Part shown: piece after piece, positions 19,184 to 27,183 of the stretch
Position numbering within the stretch: the stretch's first letter is position 1
Layout: every line of letters begins with the position of its first letter
Source of the DNA: Flavobacteriaceae bacterium
GTDB lineage: Bacteria > Bacteroidota > Bacteroidia > Flavobacteriales > Flavobacteriaceae
Direction of reading: 5' to 3'
Assembly (NCBI GenBank): GCA_947453885.1
Contig: CANGIF010000026.1
Span: 1 to 48,234, forward strand
Length of the DNA: 48,234 nt
Program-made: the position numbers and the translations under genes
Notes under the pieces: model-generated
Database searches by the model: none
The model's input: the letters and a program-made list of their open reading frames with translations, nothing else
Told to the model about the DNA's origin: nothing

Positions 19184-19843
19184 CTATTTAAAAGCTCTAA
19201 ACATTTCCCTCTTACCTGGTGCTCCTGGTAATTTTTCGACTGTAAATCCTGCTTCTATCATGTTTCTTTTAATTATGCCTCTAGCAGCATAAGTAACTAA
19301 AATTCCTTTACTTTTTAGTGCTTTGTACATACTTTCAAAAATAGCCACACTCCACAACTCTGGTTGAACTCTATAGCCAAAGGCGTCAAAATATATCAAA
19401 TCATACTTACTTTGATCGCAAATAGTTTGAAAAAGTTGTTTTCTTTTAGTAAATGTAAATCTATCGGTCAAATCTAGCTTTTCGTCCCAATTTGATTGGT
19501 GTAAAAAGTCAAAAATATGTCGATTTTCAACCGCTTTTAATTCTGCAACATAATTCAGTTGCGAAACCTCTTCAAAAGATACGGGATAAGCTTCTACTCC
19601 AACATAATCAATGCTTTGCTTTTTATTAACGCTCTCTAAAAACGTTATAAAAGCATTTAATCCAGTGCCAAAACCAATTTCTAATATAGCTACCTTCTGG
19701 TTAGGAAAATACGCTAATCCGTTTTTAATAAAAACATGTTTTGCTTCTTGAATTGCACCGTGTTTAGAATGATAACTTTCCTCCCAATCTGCAATGTGTA
19801 TAGATGAGGATCCATCCTGGGTTGTTATAATTGTTCGTTCCAA
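19184..19843 (-). CDS. mnmD: tRNA 5-methylaminomethyl-2-thiouridine methyltransferase MnmD-like
   Basis: The 219-residue protein is the SAM-dependent methyltransferase (DUF752-type) that makes the final mnm5 group at the wobble U34 of tRNAs, here without the MnmC oxidoreductase half. Seen: the N-terminal YHSKHGAIQEAKHVF block, the SAM-binding EIGFGTGLNAF (55-65), DLIYFDAFGYRVQPELW and the C-terminal KLPGAPGKREMFRA. The start must be the TTG at 19843: a stop codon lies two codons upstream in frame, no Met occurs before residue about 170, and homologues begin at the same place. It follows the CxxCH lipoprotein gene with only three bases between them. Confidence 0.9.
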   Translation of the reverse strand: MERTIITTQDGSSSIHIADWEESYHSKHGAIQEAKHVFIKNGLAYFPNQKVAILEIGFGTGLNAFITFLESVNKKQSIDYVGVEAYPVSFEEVSQLNYVAELKAVENRHIFDFLHQSNWDEKLDLTDRFTFTKRKQLFQTICDQSKYDLIYFDAFGYRVQPELWSVAIFESMYKALKSKGILVTYAARGIIKRNMIEAGFTVEKLPGAPGKREMFRAFK

Positions 19844-19846
19844 AGT

Positions 19847-20293
19847 TTATTGAATATAGAGCTTTTTAATTTTTGGAATTGGTCCGCCACATTTTCCTTC
19901 ATGACAGGTAATACAAGCAGTAACACCTGCATTAAAATTCTCTTTATAATTTTTTGAAGAACTGTATAGTAATTTTTGAGCTGCTATATAAAGATTGGCA
20001 TTATCGTTAAAAAAAGTATCATTATCTGATTCATCAGTAAATTTTGCTGAAAAAATTTTAGTGTAATAGCTAGGAAATGTACCTAAAGTTGCACCTTTTA
20101 AAATTCGCTCTTTTAATTTACTGTTTTCAACATACATCTGTTCCATCAAAATTGCCATTTCAGATGACTTGTACATGTCAAATTTTTTAGAAACAGCACA
20201 TTTGTTACTTTCAACAATTTCTTTTTTAGCAGTTTCTTTTTTACAACTAACTACAACAAAAAGTGTCACTAAAATAAAAATAAACTTTTTCAT
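19847..20293 (-). CDS. Lipoprotein with a single CxxCH haem-binding motif
   Basis: The 148-residue protein has a lipoprotein signal (LFVVVSCKKE, lipid-modified Cys at about 17). Near the C-terminus CITCH (127-131) is a covalent haem c motif, followed by another Cys and a GGPIPKIKKL tail. The helical middle has many Lys and Phe residues. A monohaem cytochrome-like role in the periplasm is inferred from the motif; a clear distal Met ligand is not obvious. It is encoded between the DUF4920 lipoprotein (its ATG directly follows that stop) and mnmD, so the three form an operon. Haem attachment would need a Ccs-type system such as the CcsBA at 37-40 kb. Confidence 0.75.
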   Translation of the reverse strand: MKKFIFILVTLFVVVSCKKETAKKEIVESNKCAVSKKFDMYKSSEMAILMEQMYVENSKLKERILKGATLGTFPSYYTKIFSAKFTDESDNDTFFNDNANLYIAAQKLLYSSSKNYKENFNAGVTACITCHEGKCGGPIPKIKKLYIQ

Positions 20294-20788
20294 TTATTGT
20301 TTTATTAATACACCGTTTGCAGTAAATGAAAAGTTAGTTTTAGGAGAAACAATGCTGTCTATTGCTGCTTTAGATTTTCCAGCATCTTTCGCATAATGCT
20401 TTAGTTCAGCTACAGTTTCTACACTTACAAAGGCTTTCCCACTAACAATAGCTTCACTTCCTGAAGCATTTTTTGGCATAAAAAAACCATAATCTTTAAA
20501 TCGAACGAATGCGTCTTTGGTATCCGACAAAACTAAATTCATCCAACAACCTTTTTTTTGACACACCGCTTTAATTTTAGCGGTAAATTTTACGTTTAGT
20601 GTATCACCTTCCTTTAAATTGTTGTATTTTTCAAGCATTTCTTGGCTTGTTATAACACTATCGGCAGAAATTTTATCCCCAAAAGAAGCGTATTTTGGAG
20701 TAATTGTTTCAGGTTTAATTTCAGAGTTTTCTTTCTTACAACTTATAAATAGAAGTAAAGAACATGTTACTAGTACTATTTTTTTCAT
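20294..20788 (-). CDS. DUF4920-family lipoprotein
   Basis: From the ATG at 20788 the protein has 164 residues and a lipoprotein signal (MKKIVLVTCSLLLFISCKKE). A longer frame would need TTG at 20818. The body has the features of DUF4920 proteins: FGDKISADSVITSQEM, TLNVKFTAKIKAVCQKKGCWMNL with the paired Cys, VRFKDYGFFMP and an OB-like beta-rich end. The two Cys spaced CxxxxC could bind a metal or be redox active; that is inference. It is first in an operon with the CxxCH lipoprotein and mnmD. Confidence 0.82.
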   Translation of the reverse strand: MKKIVLVTCSLLLFISCKKENSEIKPETITPKYASFGDKISADSVITSQEMLEKYNNLKEGDTLNVKFTAKIKAVCQKKGCWMNLVLSDTKDAFVRFKDYGFFMPKNASGSEAIVSGKAFVSVETVAELKHYAKDAGKSKAAIDSIVSPKTNFSFTANGVLIKQ

Positions 20789-21070
20789 TTTACATTTAAT
20801 TAATTTATTAGATAACAAAAATAGTTATATTATAGCAAGTATAAAAATTATAGCATTAAATTCAATTTTATTATCAAATTCTCAATAAATAAAGGTTAAA
20901 AAAAGATTCTTTAAAATAAATGTAAAAAATAAGTTTTGTTTACTTTATAATATTCAAATTATATTAATTTAGCCGAAATAATATAACCTGAGTTATAATT
21001 TCCTAAAACAAATTATTCAATACTGAATAACAGCGTTTTAAAAAATTATTTTCTATTAAAAACGTTTTAA

Positions 21071-22138
21071 ATGAGTTTAAAAAAAACAATCGAAATCGAT
21101 ATAGTTAAAGTCCCTTCTTCTAAAATTGAAAGTATCGATTTTGAAAATTTAGCATTTGGAAATGTCTTTACAGATCACATGTTTTACTGTGATTGTATCG
21201 ACGATGTATGGCAAAAGCCTCAAATTGTTCCTTATGAACCTTTTCTTTTAGACCCTTCTGCAAAAGTTTTCCATTATGGACAAGCTATTTTTGAAGGTAT
21301 GAAAGCATATAAAGATGAAAACGATGCGGTATGGTTATTTCGACCTGATCAAAATTTTGAACGTTTTAATCATTCTGCAAAAAGAATGGCAATGCCAGAA
21401 GTCCCAGAAGCTATTTTTATGGAAGGCTTAAAAGTAATTGTAGATATGGAAAGAAATTGGGTTAAAAAAGGTATAGGAAATACGTTGTATATTCGACCAT
21501 TTATGATTGCTACTGGAACAGGGGTAATTGCTGCTCCTTCAAACCAATATCGCTTTATGATCATTCTTTCTCCTGCAAAATCATATTACTCAGGTGAGGT
21601 TAAAGTTATTATTGCTGACCATTATAGTCGAGCTGCAAATGGAGGAATTGGTGCTGCAAAAGCTGCTGGAAATTATTCTGCTCAATTTTACCCTACCAAA
21701 CTTGCAAACGAAAAAGGATACCAACAAATTATTTGGACCGATGATGCTTCGCATACCAAATTAGAAGAGGCAGGAACAATGAATGTTTTTTTTAGAATAA
21801 ATGACACCTTATACACTGCTCCTACTAGCGAAAGAATTCTTGATGGAGTAACACGAAAAAGCATTATTGATCTTGCGAAAAAAGAAGGTTTTAAAGTAGC
21901 AGTACAATCAGTTTTAGTTTCTGAACTAGTAGCAGCTTCTAAAAATGGAAGTTTAAAAGAAATATTCGGAACAGGAACAGCAGCAGTGGTTAATCCAATT
22001 GTAGGTTTCTCATTTGAAGATATTTATTATGAATTACCAACAATTGAAAATTCAGTTGCATTACAATTAAAAGAAAAGCTAACAAAAATTCAATATAAAC
22101 TTGAAGAAGACACTTTTGAATGGACAGTAAAAGTCTAG
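21071..22138 (+). CDS. ilvE: Branched-chain amino acid aminotransferase
   Basis: The 355-residue class IV PLP enzyme transfers the amino group between glutamate and the 2-oxoacids of Leu, Ile and Val. The PLP lysine is K197 in GIGAAKAAGNYSAQF. Other signatures are FEGMKAYK, YIRPFMIATG, EEAGTMNVFF with the conserved Glu, and FGTGTAAVVNPI near the end. The length and the long N-terminus fit the eukaryote-like group II BCAT common in Bacteroidota, not the short E. coli type. It is monocistronic, with a bidirectional terminator after it. Confidence 0.95.
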   Translation: MSLKKTIEIDIVKVPSSKIESIDFENLAFGNVFTDHMFYCDCIDDVWQKPQIVPYEPFLLDPSAKVFHYGQAIFEGMKAYKDENDAVWLFRPDQNFERFNHSAKRMAMPEVPEAIFMEGLKVIVDMERNWVKKGIGNTLYIRPFMIATGTGVIAAPSNQYRFMIILSPAKSYYSGEVKVIIADHYSRAANGGIGAAKAAGNYSAQFYPTKLANEKGYQQIIWTDDASHTKLEEAGTMNVFFRINDTLYTAPTSERILDGVTRKSIIDLAKKEGFKVAVQSVLVSELVAASKNGSLKEIFGTGTAAVVNPIVGFSFEDIYYELPTIENSVALQLKEKLTKIQYKLEEDTFEWTVKV

Positions 22139-22155
22139 TTAAACTGTAAAATATA

Positions 22156-22188
22156 AAAAAATCCACAATTCAAAATTGTGGATTTTTT
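22156..22188. terminator. Bidirectional terminator between ilvE and the convergent sigma operon
   Basis: A stem of about 14-15 bp, AAAAATCCACAATT / AATTGTGGATTTTT, with a three-base loop. T-runs on both strands support use in both directions. Confidence 0.9.
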
Positions 22189-22190
22189 AT

Positions 22191-22637
22191 TTACTTTTTA
22201 TCTCGGTATTGCTGAAGTAATTTTTTGTTAAAATTATCCTCAGCTCTTTTTAGTTTAATTATTTTTATAGGAGGTAAAACACCTTTTAAATTGTTAAGGA
22301 ATTTCTTTTTGTTAATATATAAATCCTCTTCTGTATTTTCAAGTTGTATTAGAAGTGCATTTGCTTCTTTATCGCTCATTCTATTTAAAACTTCATCATC
22401 CATTCGGTCTAAATATCCTTTAATTTTTTGAATCCTAATTTCCGATTGACGCGTTTCAAATGCATTAAATAAAGGCCAAAACTTTGTTGCTTCATCTGGC
22501 GTTAAATTTAATTCATTAGTAATATAGGCTATTTTTAACGACTTAATTTTTTCTTTTTTTTCTTCAAATCTTCTTTGTGAAAATCCGTTGAATGAGATCA
22601 CACAAAGAATAAGGGTAAGTAATTTTATTGTTTTCAT
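22191..22637 (-). CDS. Spy/CpxP-like periplasmic protein (sensor of the ECF operon)
   Basis: The 148-residue protein has a signal peptide (MKTIKLLTLILCVISFNGFSQ) and a charged, all-helical mature part. ELNLTPDEATKFWPLFNAF is an LTxxQ-type segment as seen in Spy/CpxP-related and RNA-polymerase-associated sensor proteins. It is the last gene of an operon after the sigma factor (23124) and a one-TM protein (22644); the spacing to the latter is 6 bases. In Flavobacteriia such proteins are often annotated as sensors of ECF-type sigma factors. Direct sensing is not shown by the sequence. Confidence 0.75.
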   Translation of the reverse strand: MKTIKLLTLILCVISFNGFSQRRFEEKKEKIKSLKIAYITNELNLTPDEATKFWPLFNAFETRQSEIRIQKIKGYLDRMDDEVLNRMSDKEANALLIQLENTEEDLYINKKKFLNNLKGVLPPIKIIKLKRAEDNFNKKLLQQYRDKK

Positions 22638-22643
22638 AGTGTA

Positions 22644-23048
22644 TTAGTTTTCAATATATTGCTCAAGGTTTGTATTGTTTAATAATTCATTTTCTATTGA
22701 CTTGTCGTCTAATTTATAATTGATTTGTAGGTTTTGAATATCTTTCTCGTCTAAAATTGCTGCAAAATCGTTGTCAGAGAGTGCATTTCCATAATTCAAA
22801 TAATTAGAAATAGTAGTTGGATCTAGTTCTTTTGAAGTATCAATATAATGGTTAAAAATTGGAATTGATAAGCCTAAAACAATCATTGCAGCTACTAGAA
22901 AACGCCATTTTTTTGAAAAAGAAACAATTTTAGTTTCAGTTATTTCAGGTGTTGAATTAAAGTCAATTTTAATGTTTTCAAAATAATTATCTGGTATTTT
23001 AAAGCCTGTTTCAATTTTTGATACACTATCAAACTTAAATGGTTTCAT
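22644..23048 (-). CDS. One-TM protein, probable anti-sigma partner of the ECF sigma factor
   Basis: The 134-residue protein has a cytoplasmic N-terminus of about 47 residues with the phrase GFKIPDNYFENI, one TM segment (about 49-66, FLVAAMIVLGLSIPIF) and a periplasmic tail of about 65 residues. No zinc-binding HxxxCxxC motif of classical ZAS anti-sigma factors is present. It lies between the ECF sigma factor and the Spy-like protein. This position and topology suggest a membrane anti-sigma factor, which is inference. Confidence 0.7.
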   Translation of the reverse strand: MKPFKFDSVSKIETGFKIPDNYFENIKIDFNSTPEITETKIVSFSKKWRFLVAAMIVLGLSIPIFNHYIDTSKELDPTTISNYLNYGNALSDNDFAAILDEKDIQNLQINYKLDDKSIENELLNNTNLEQYIEN

Positions 23049-23123
23049 GGTTTTTTATGTATTAATTAGCAATTGTATTTTACATTACCAACATTAGTTA
23101 AGACATTCATTTATTAATTTGGT

Positions 23124-23666
23124 TTAATTTACTGTCATAAAAAGTTCTATTTTTTTTACCGCATGATGATAGGATGCCTTTAAAGCTCCTACTGAAGTTC
23201 CTAAAACACTTGAAATTTCTTCGTACTTTAATTCTTCAAAATACTTCATTTTAAATACCAATTGTTGTTTTTCTGGAAGCAAAGCAATTGCTTTTTGCAA
23301 TTTTAATTGAATTTCATTGCCATCAAAAAAAACATCCGATTGAAGATTTGCTGCTAATTCAATTTGTAAAGTGTCCGATGAAATTCCTCTTTTTTTGGCT
23401 TTCTCTTTTATAAAACTAATAGCTTCATTAGTTGCAATTCGATACATCCATGAAAAAAGTTTACTTTCTCCTTTGAAATTTTTTAAATGCTGATGTACTT
23501 TTAAAAATGTATTTTGTAGTACATCGTCTGTATCGTCATGATTAAGTACAATATTTCGTATCAAGCTATATAAGGGTTTTTGATATTGCTGCACAAGCAG
23601 TTTAAACGCATGATTTTGCGTTTCAGGATTCAATAATTGTGAAATGAATTCCTTTTCTTCGTTCAA
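23124..23666 (-). CDS. ECF-type RNA polymerase sigma factor
   Basis: The 180-residue protein has sigma region 2 (LVQQYQKPLYSLIRNIVLNHDDTDDVLQNTFLKVHQ and FSWMYRIATNEAISF) and region 4 (ALLPEKQQLVFKMKYFEELKYEEISSVLGTSVGALKASYHHAVKKI). The start is a TTG at 23666 (NEEKEFI follows): an in-frame TGA lies three codons upstream, and no Met occurs until the middle of region 2, so shorter starts would destroy the fold. It heads an operon with the one-TM protein and the Spy-like protein. Confidence 0.92.
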   Translation of the reverse strand: MNEEKEFISQLLNPETQNHAFKLLVQQYQKPLYSLIRNIVLNHDDTDDVLQNTFLKVHQHLKNFKGESKLFSWMYRIATNEAISFIKEKAKKRGISSDTLQIELAANLQSDVFFDGNEIQLKLQKAIALLPEKQQLVFKMKYFEELKYEEISSVLGTSVGALKASYHHAVKKIELFMTVN

Positions 23667-23731
23667 AATATTTCAATTTACAAGTATTTGACCTTTTTAA
23701 GAAGAAAAGGTTTAAAATTTAGAATATATTT

Positions 23732-24811
23732 TTAAGGATTGGGAGTTATAGCTTCAGTAGAAATACTTTCTTCCAAAGGTTTTGGGGTATAGTATTTTGG
23801 TTTAACTGGTATAAAAAATTCTGTAATCCATTTTGAAGGATTATTAATTTCTCTTTTACTTATACTGTAAACCGCAATTATTGGATTAGAACTATCTTCA
23901 TTCCAATTACTCTTTAAAATGTAAGTTCTTGTTTTTGCTAATGCCTCTTTTGTATGGGAATAATCTCCTTTTAAAGTTGTTTTAATTGCTTGAAATGGAG
24001 CTAGATTACTTCCTACTATTTCGCTCTCTGGACTTGTAATAATTTCATTTCGAATTGGAATTCCAATTGAAAAATTAGTTAAATTATTTTTTTCATCTGT
24101 AGAATTATAAATAATAAATGGTTTTCCATTTGTACCAATATTGTTTTTGGATAAAAAATTGAACAAATTATTTGAAATTATTCTCGAGTTTCTTGGTACA
24201 TCAGTAATTTTACTATTAATTGTTTTTTGGATAAAAAACCCAACTGATTTTTGAACAATTCCTTCTACTTTTATTGAAAATGTATTGATTTCAAAATCCA
24301 AAGTATGATCTAAATTAACTAAACTTCTTTCAAAACTATTTCCTATTAATCTGTCTATTCCGCCAATAAAAGAGGTATAAATTTTAGTTCCAAAACTCAT
24401 TTTCCCTTTTGTCAACCAAGTAACTTTTGTTTTTCCCAAAGTGTCTTTAAACGTCCAAAAAAACTCTGATTTTTCACCATTTAATTCCATTCTTTGATGG
24501 ATACTATCGTTCTCTTTAACAGCGATTGTTTTCAAATTTCCAGAACCATTGGGACCCTTCCATGAGTAGGAAGCACCAATTCCTGAAGTAATTGCAGGAT
24601 AGCTTATTTTCATTTCGGGATCATCTTGTTTCCACGAACCAAATTCTTCCCAATTTTTAAAATCGTTTACAAAATTATAAATAGTTGCTTTAGGAGTTTT
24701 TATTATTTTAGAGCGAACTACTGTATAATCTGCACTTAATGTAGCTATAAATATACAAAATGTCAAAGCGGTTAATAGAAGTAACAAAGCAATATATTTG
24801 GCTATTTTCAT
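23732..24811 (-). CDS. Membrane-anchored SRPBCC domain plus GyrI-like domain protein
   Basis: The 359-residue protein begins with a TM or signal-anchor segment (about 6-24). An SRPBCC/polyketide-cyclase-like domain follows (about 30-165: YNFVNDFKNWEEFGSWKQDDPE, SYSWKGPNGSG, KTKVTWLTKGKM). The C-terminal part (about 175-345) resembles the GyrI/SOUL-like effector-binding fold (IGIPIRNE, FQAIKTTLKGDYSHTKEAL, PIIAVYSISKREINNPSKWITEFFIPV). Such two-domain proteins are usually annotated as SRPBCC family or GyrI-like proteins; both folds bind small hydrophobic ligands. It probably forms an operon with the 62-residue membrane protein 17 bases upstream. Confidence 0.8.
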   Translation of the reverse strand: MKIAKYIALLLLLTALTFCIFIATLSADYTVVRSKIIKTPKATIYNFVNDFKNWEEFGSWKQDDPEMKISYPAITSGIGASYSWKGPNGSGNLKTIAVKENDSIHQRMELNGEKSEFFWTFKDTLGKTKVTWLTKGKMSFGTKIYTSFIGGIDRLIGNSFERSLVNLDHTLDFEINTFSIKVEGIVQKSVGFFIQKTINSKITDVPRNSRIISNNLFNFLSKNNIGTNGKPFIIYNSTDEKNNLTNFSIGIPIRNEIITSPESEIVGSNLAPFQAIKTTLKGDYSHTKEALAKTRTYILKSNWNEDSSNPIIAVYSISKREINNPSKWITEFFIPVKPKYYTPKPLEESISTEAITPNP

Positions 24812-24828
24812 AAGAAAAATGATTTATT

Positions 24829-25017
24829 TTAATGTCTTAAAAATTTTTTAATAAAAAATAGAAATACAACAAATACAATAAACCCTAGTAATATTTTATA
24901 ATTACCTTTATAAAATATGCTATGAAGTCCTTTGTCTTTTGAATAAGCATAGACTAAAACGATGATAAAGCCTATCAAAAATAATACTGCAAAAATTAAT
25001 TGACCTGTTGAAAACAT
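24829..25017 (-). CDS. Small two-TM membrane protein
   Basis: The 62-residue protein consists of two hydrophobic segments (about 5-23, LIFAVLFLIGFIIVLVYA, and 42-58, ILLGFIVFVVFLFFIK) joined by a charged loop with KDKGLHSIFYKGN. It starts with ATG at 25017, divergent from the pyrophosphohydrolase gene 82 bases away; CAAAAATA at 25035-25042 gives a TATTTTTG -7 box candidate. I recall similar short proteins in Flavobacteriaceae, but no function is known to me. Confidence 0.7.
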   Translation of the reverse strand: MFSTGQLIFAVLFLIGFIIVLVYAYSKDKGLHSIFYKGNYKILLGFIVFVVFLFFIKKFLRH

Positions 25018-25099
25018 ACTTAAATAATTTGCAACAAAAATACGTAAATGTTACCTAAACTTTGTATTTTGCATCTTTAATTAAATTGAAAAAAGAAAG

Positions 25100-25486
25100 A
25101 TGCTTAAACAACTACAATCTGTTAAAGAATTTCATACTGCCTTTGAAATTGGACACAGTGAAACTCCAATTGCAAATTTAACTCAAAACAAATGTCTTTT
25201 GCGATATAATTTAATGAAAGAGGAAAATGAAGAATATTTAGAAGCTGCAAAAAATAATGATCTTATTGAAATTGCCGATGCCCTAGGAGATATGCTATAT
25301 ATTCTATGTGGAACAATTATAGAACATGGATTACAAGATAAAATGGAAGCCATTTTTGATGAAATTCAAAAAAGTAATATGAGTAAATTGGATGAAAATG
25401 GAAAACCAATTTACCGTGAAGATGGTAAAGTTTTAAAAGGCCCTAATTATTTCAAACCCAATTTTACAGAAATTTTAAATAAATAG
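25100..25486 (+). CDS. MazG-like nucleoside triphosphate pyrophosphohydrolase
   Basis: The 128-residue all-alpha protein carries the metal-binding pattern of MazG/dUTPase-like enzymes: EENEE (41-45) on one helix and EIADALGDMLYIL (57-69) with D60 and D64 on the next. The C-terminal SNMSKLDENGKPIYREDGKVLKGPNYFKP is typical of the small phosphoribosyl-ATP pyrophosphohydrolase-like family in Bacteroidota. It likely hydrolyses nucleoside triphosphates to monophosphates and PPi; the physiological substrate is not evident. Its stop codon lies inside the stem of the terminator. Confidence 0.85.
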   Translation: MLKQLQSVKEFHTAFEIGHSETPIANLTQNKCLLRYNLMKEENEEYLEAAKNNDLIEIADALGDMLYILCGTIIEHGLQDKMEAIFDEIQKSNMSKLDENGKPIYREDGKVLKGPNYFKPNFTEILNK

Positions 25487-25516
25487 TCAAGTGATTTTTT
25501 AATCACTTGACTATTT
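25481..25516. terminator. Bidirectional terminator overlapping the pyrophosphohydrolase stop codon
   Basis: A perfect 16-bp stem, AAATAGTCAAGTGATT / AATCACTTGACTATTT, with loop TTTT. The TAG stop of the upstream gene is inside the left arm. It ends 9 bases before the convergent transketolase gene stop. Confidence 0.9.
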
Positions 25517-25525
25517 ATAGATTTT

Positions 25526-26479
25526 CTATTTTCTACTTATTACTTTTTCGCAAGCTTTTTCAATAGCTTGATGGTTTAATTTATACTTATCCATAAGTTG
25601 CTCTGGTGTTCCGCTTTCTCCAAAACTATCTTGAACAGCTACAAATTCTTGTGGTAGTGGATTATTTAAAGTTAAAACTCTGGCAACACTTTCTCCTAGA
25701 CCTCCAAGTATATTGTGCTCTTCAGCAGTAACAACACATTTTGTTTTGGATACAGATTTTAATATCGCCGCTTCGTCTAACGGTTTAATAGTATGAATAT
25801 TTATTACTTCTGCCGAAATTCCTTTTGCTTCTAATGCTTCCGCGGCAAGTAGTGCTTCCCAAACTAAATGTCCTGTTGCAATAATAGTTACATCTGCTCC
25901 TTCATTAAGCATGATTGCTTTTCCAATTATGAAAGGTTCGTCAGCCGGCATAAAATTAGGTACTACTGGACGACCAAAACGCAAATAAGCAGGCCCATGA
26001 TGATTCGCTAATGCCAAAGTAGCTGCTTTAGTTTGATTGTAATCACAAGTGTTGATTACCGTCATTCCTGGCAACATTTTCATTAACCCAATGTCTTCTA
26101 GAATTTGATGTGTAGCACCATCTTCACCTAATGTTAAACCAGCATGCGAAGCACAAATTTTCACGTTCTTATCTGAATAGGCTACCGATTGACGAATTTG
26201 ATCATAAACTCTTCCAGTTGAAAAGTTAGCAAAAGTTCCAGTAAATGGAATTTTTCCACCAATGGTTAATCCAGCGGCTATTCCAATCATGTTGGCTTCT
26301 GCAATTCCGATTTGGAAAAAACGTTCTGGATGGTTCTTTTTGAAATCGTCAAACTTTAATGAACCAATTAAATCAGCACATAATGCAACAACGTTTTCAT
26401 TTTTTTGTCCTAATTCGGTCATTCCTGCACCAAATCCTGAACGAGTATCTTTACTTCCTGTGTTTGTATATTTTTTCAT
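25526..26479 (-). CDS. Transketolase, C-terminal subunit (split type)
   Basis: The 317-residue protein contains the pyrimidine-binding and C-terminal domains of transketolase: [18 protein letters not shown] near the end, [32 protein letters not shown] and CDYNQTKAA in the middle, and [12 protein letters not shown] near the start. With the N-terminal half at 27184 it should form one TPP-dependent transketolase of the non-oxidative pentose phosphate pathway. Unlike the usual arrangement the two halves are not adjacent; an unknown secreted-protein gene lies between. It starts 14 bases after that gene's stop and probably is in the same transcript. Confidence 0.93.
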   Translation of the reverse strand: MKKYTNTGSKDTRSGFGAGMTELGQKNENVVALCADLIGSLKFDDFKKNHPERFFQIGIAEANMIGIAAGLTIGGKIPFTGTFANFSTGRVYDQIRQSVAYSDKNVKICASHAGLTLGEDGATHQILEDIGLMKMLPGMTVINTCDYNQTKAATLALANHHGPAYLRFGRPVVPNFMPADEPFIIGKAIMLNEGADVTIIATGHLVWEALLAAEALEAKGISAEVINIHTIKPLDEAAILKSVSKTKCVVTAEEHNILGGLGESVARVLTLNNPLPQEFVAVQDSFGESGTPEQLMDKYKLNHQAIEKACEKVISRK

Positions 26480-26493
26480 TTTAATTTGTTGTG

Positions 26494-27183
26494 TTAGTAC
26501 ATTTTGAATTTAGGATAGACATCATCTATTGGAAAATCAAATTTGAAATCAAGAGGTCTAATATCTAAAAAAATAGTTTCAGAATCAATTTTACCATCTA
26601 CTAGACATAGTATCTTTTCTAAATTAAGGTTTTTAATTTCTAAAAGGTTATACTTTTTCAGTATATATTCTTTGACATTATTTTTATAAGAACTAATTAT
26701 ATTCTCTTTATTTGAAAAATAATAATAGTGTTCAGTAATGATTTTTTTCTTTTTTTTATCCTTAAAATTAGTTATATGAACTAATATTTGTTTGTTAATT
26801 GAATCATTTTCATATTCAAAATTTTCTACTATATTTTTTTGTTGTTTTTGTTTTTCATAAATGACTTCAGTGTATAATTTTGAATTACTTAATTTATTCA
26901 AATCTTCAATTTTATTGTAATCAAAATTAGCATCAAAATTAATTATTATCTTTTTCTTATGATCATCTAATATTGCTTTCTTTATAGTATCATTTATTTT
27001 TATCAATAAAGAATAGGTGGAATCTTTTGTGTTTATAAAGTGAATCATCTTACCATTAAAATGGGTTGAATACTTTTTATATTTATAAGCAATAGAAGAA
27101 TCAAAATAATAACTCAATTTCTTTTCTTGAGAAAAGGCGTTGCTACTTGTTAGAAATAAAATAAGAAGCACTAAATATTTCAT
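26494..27183 (-). CDS. Unknown secreted Lys/Asn/Ile-rich protein inserted between transketolase halves
   Basis: The 229-residue protein has a signal peptide ([19 protein letters not shown]) and a Lys-, Ile-, Asn- and Tyr-rich mature part (for example [16 protein letters not shown]). It has a few charged repeats, one Cys (KILCLVDG) and no domain I recognise. Its ATG directly abuts the TAG of the transketolase N-terminal gene, and it ends 14 bases before the C-terminal gene. Its codon content is more AT-rich than either neighbour, consistent with later insertion into the operon. Role unknown. Confidence 0.7.
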   Translation of the reverse strand: MKYLVLLILFLTSSNAFSQEKKLSYYFDSSIAYKYKKYSTHFNGKMIHFINTKDSTYSLLIKINDTIKKAILDDHKKKIIINFDANFDYNKIEDLNKLSNSKLYTEVIYEKQKQQKNIVENFEYENDSINKQILVHITNFKDKKKKKIITEHYYYFSNKENIISSYKNNVKEYILKKYNLLEIKNLNLEKILCLVDGKIDSETIFLDIRPLDFKFDFPIDDVYPKFKMY

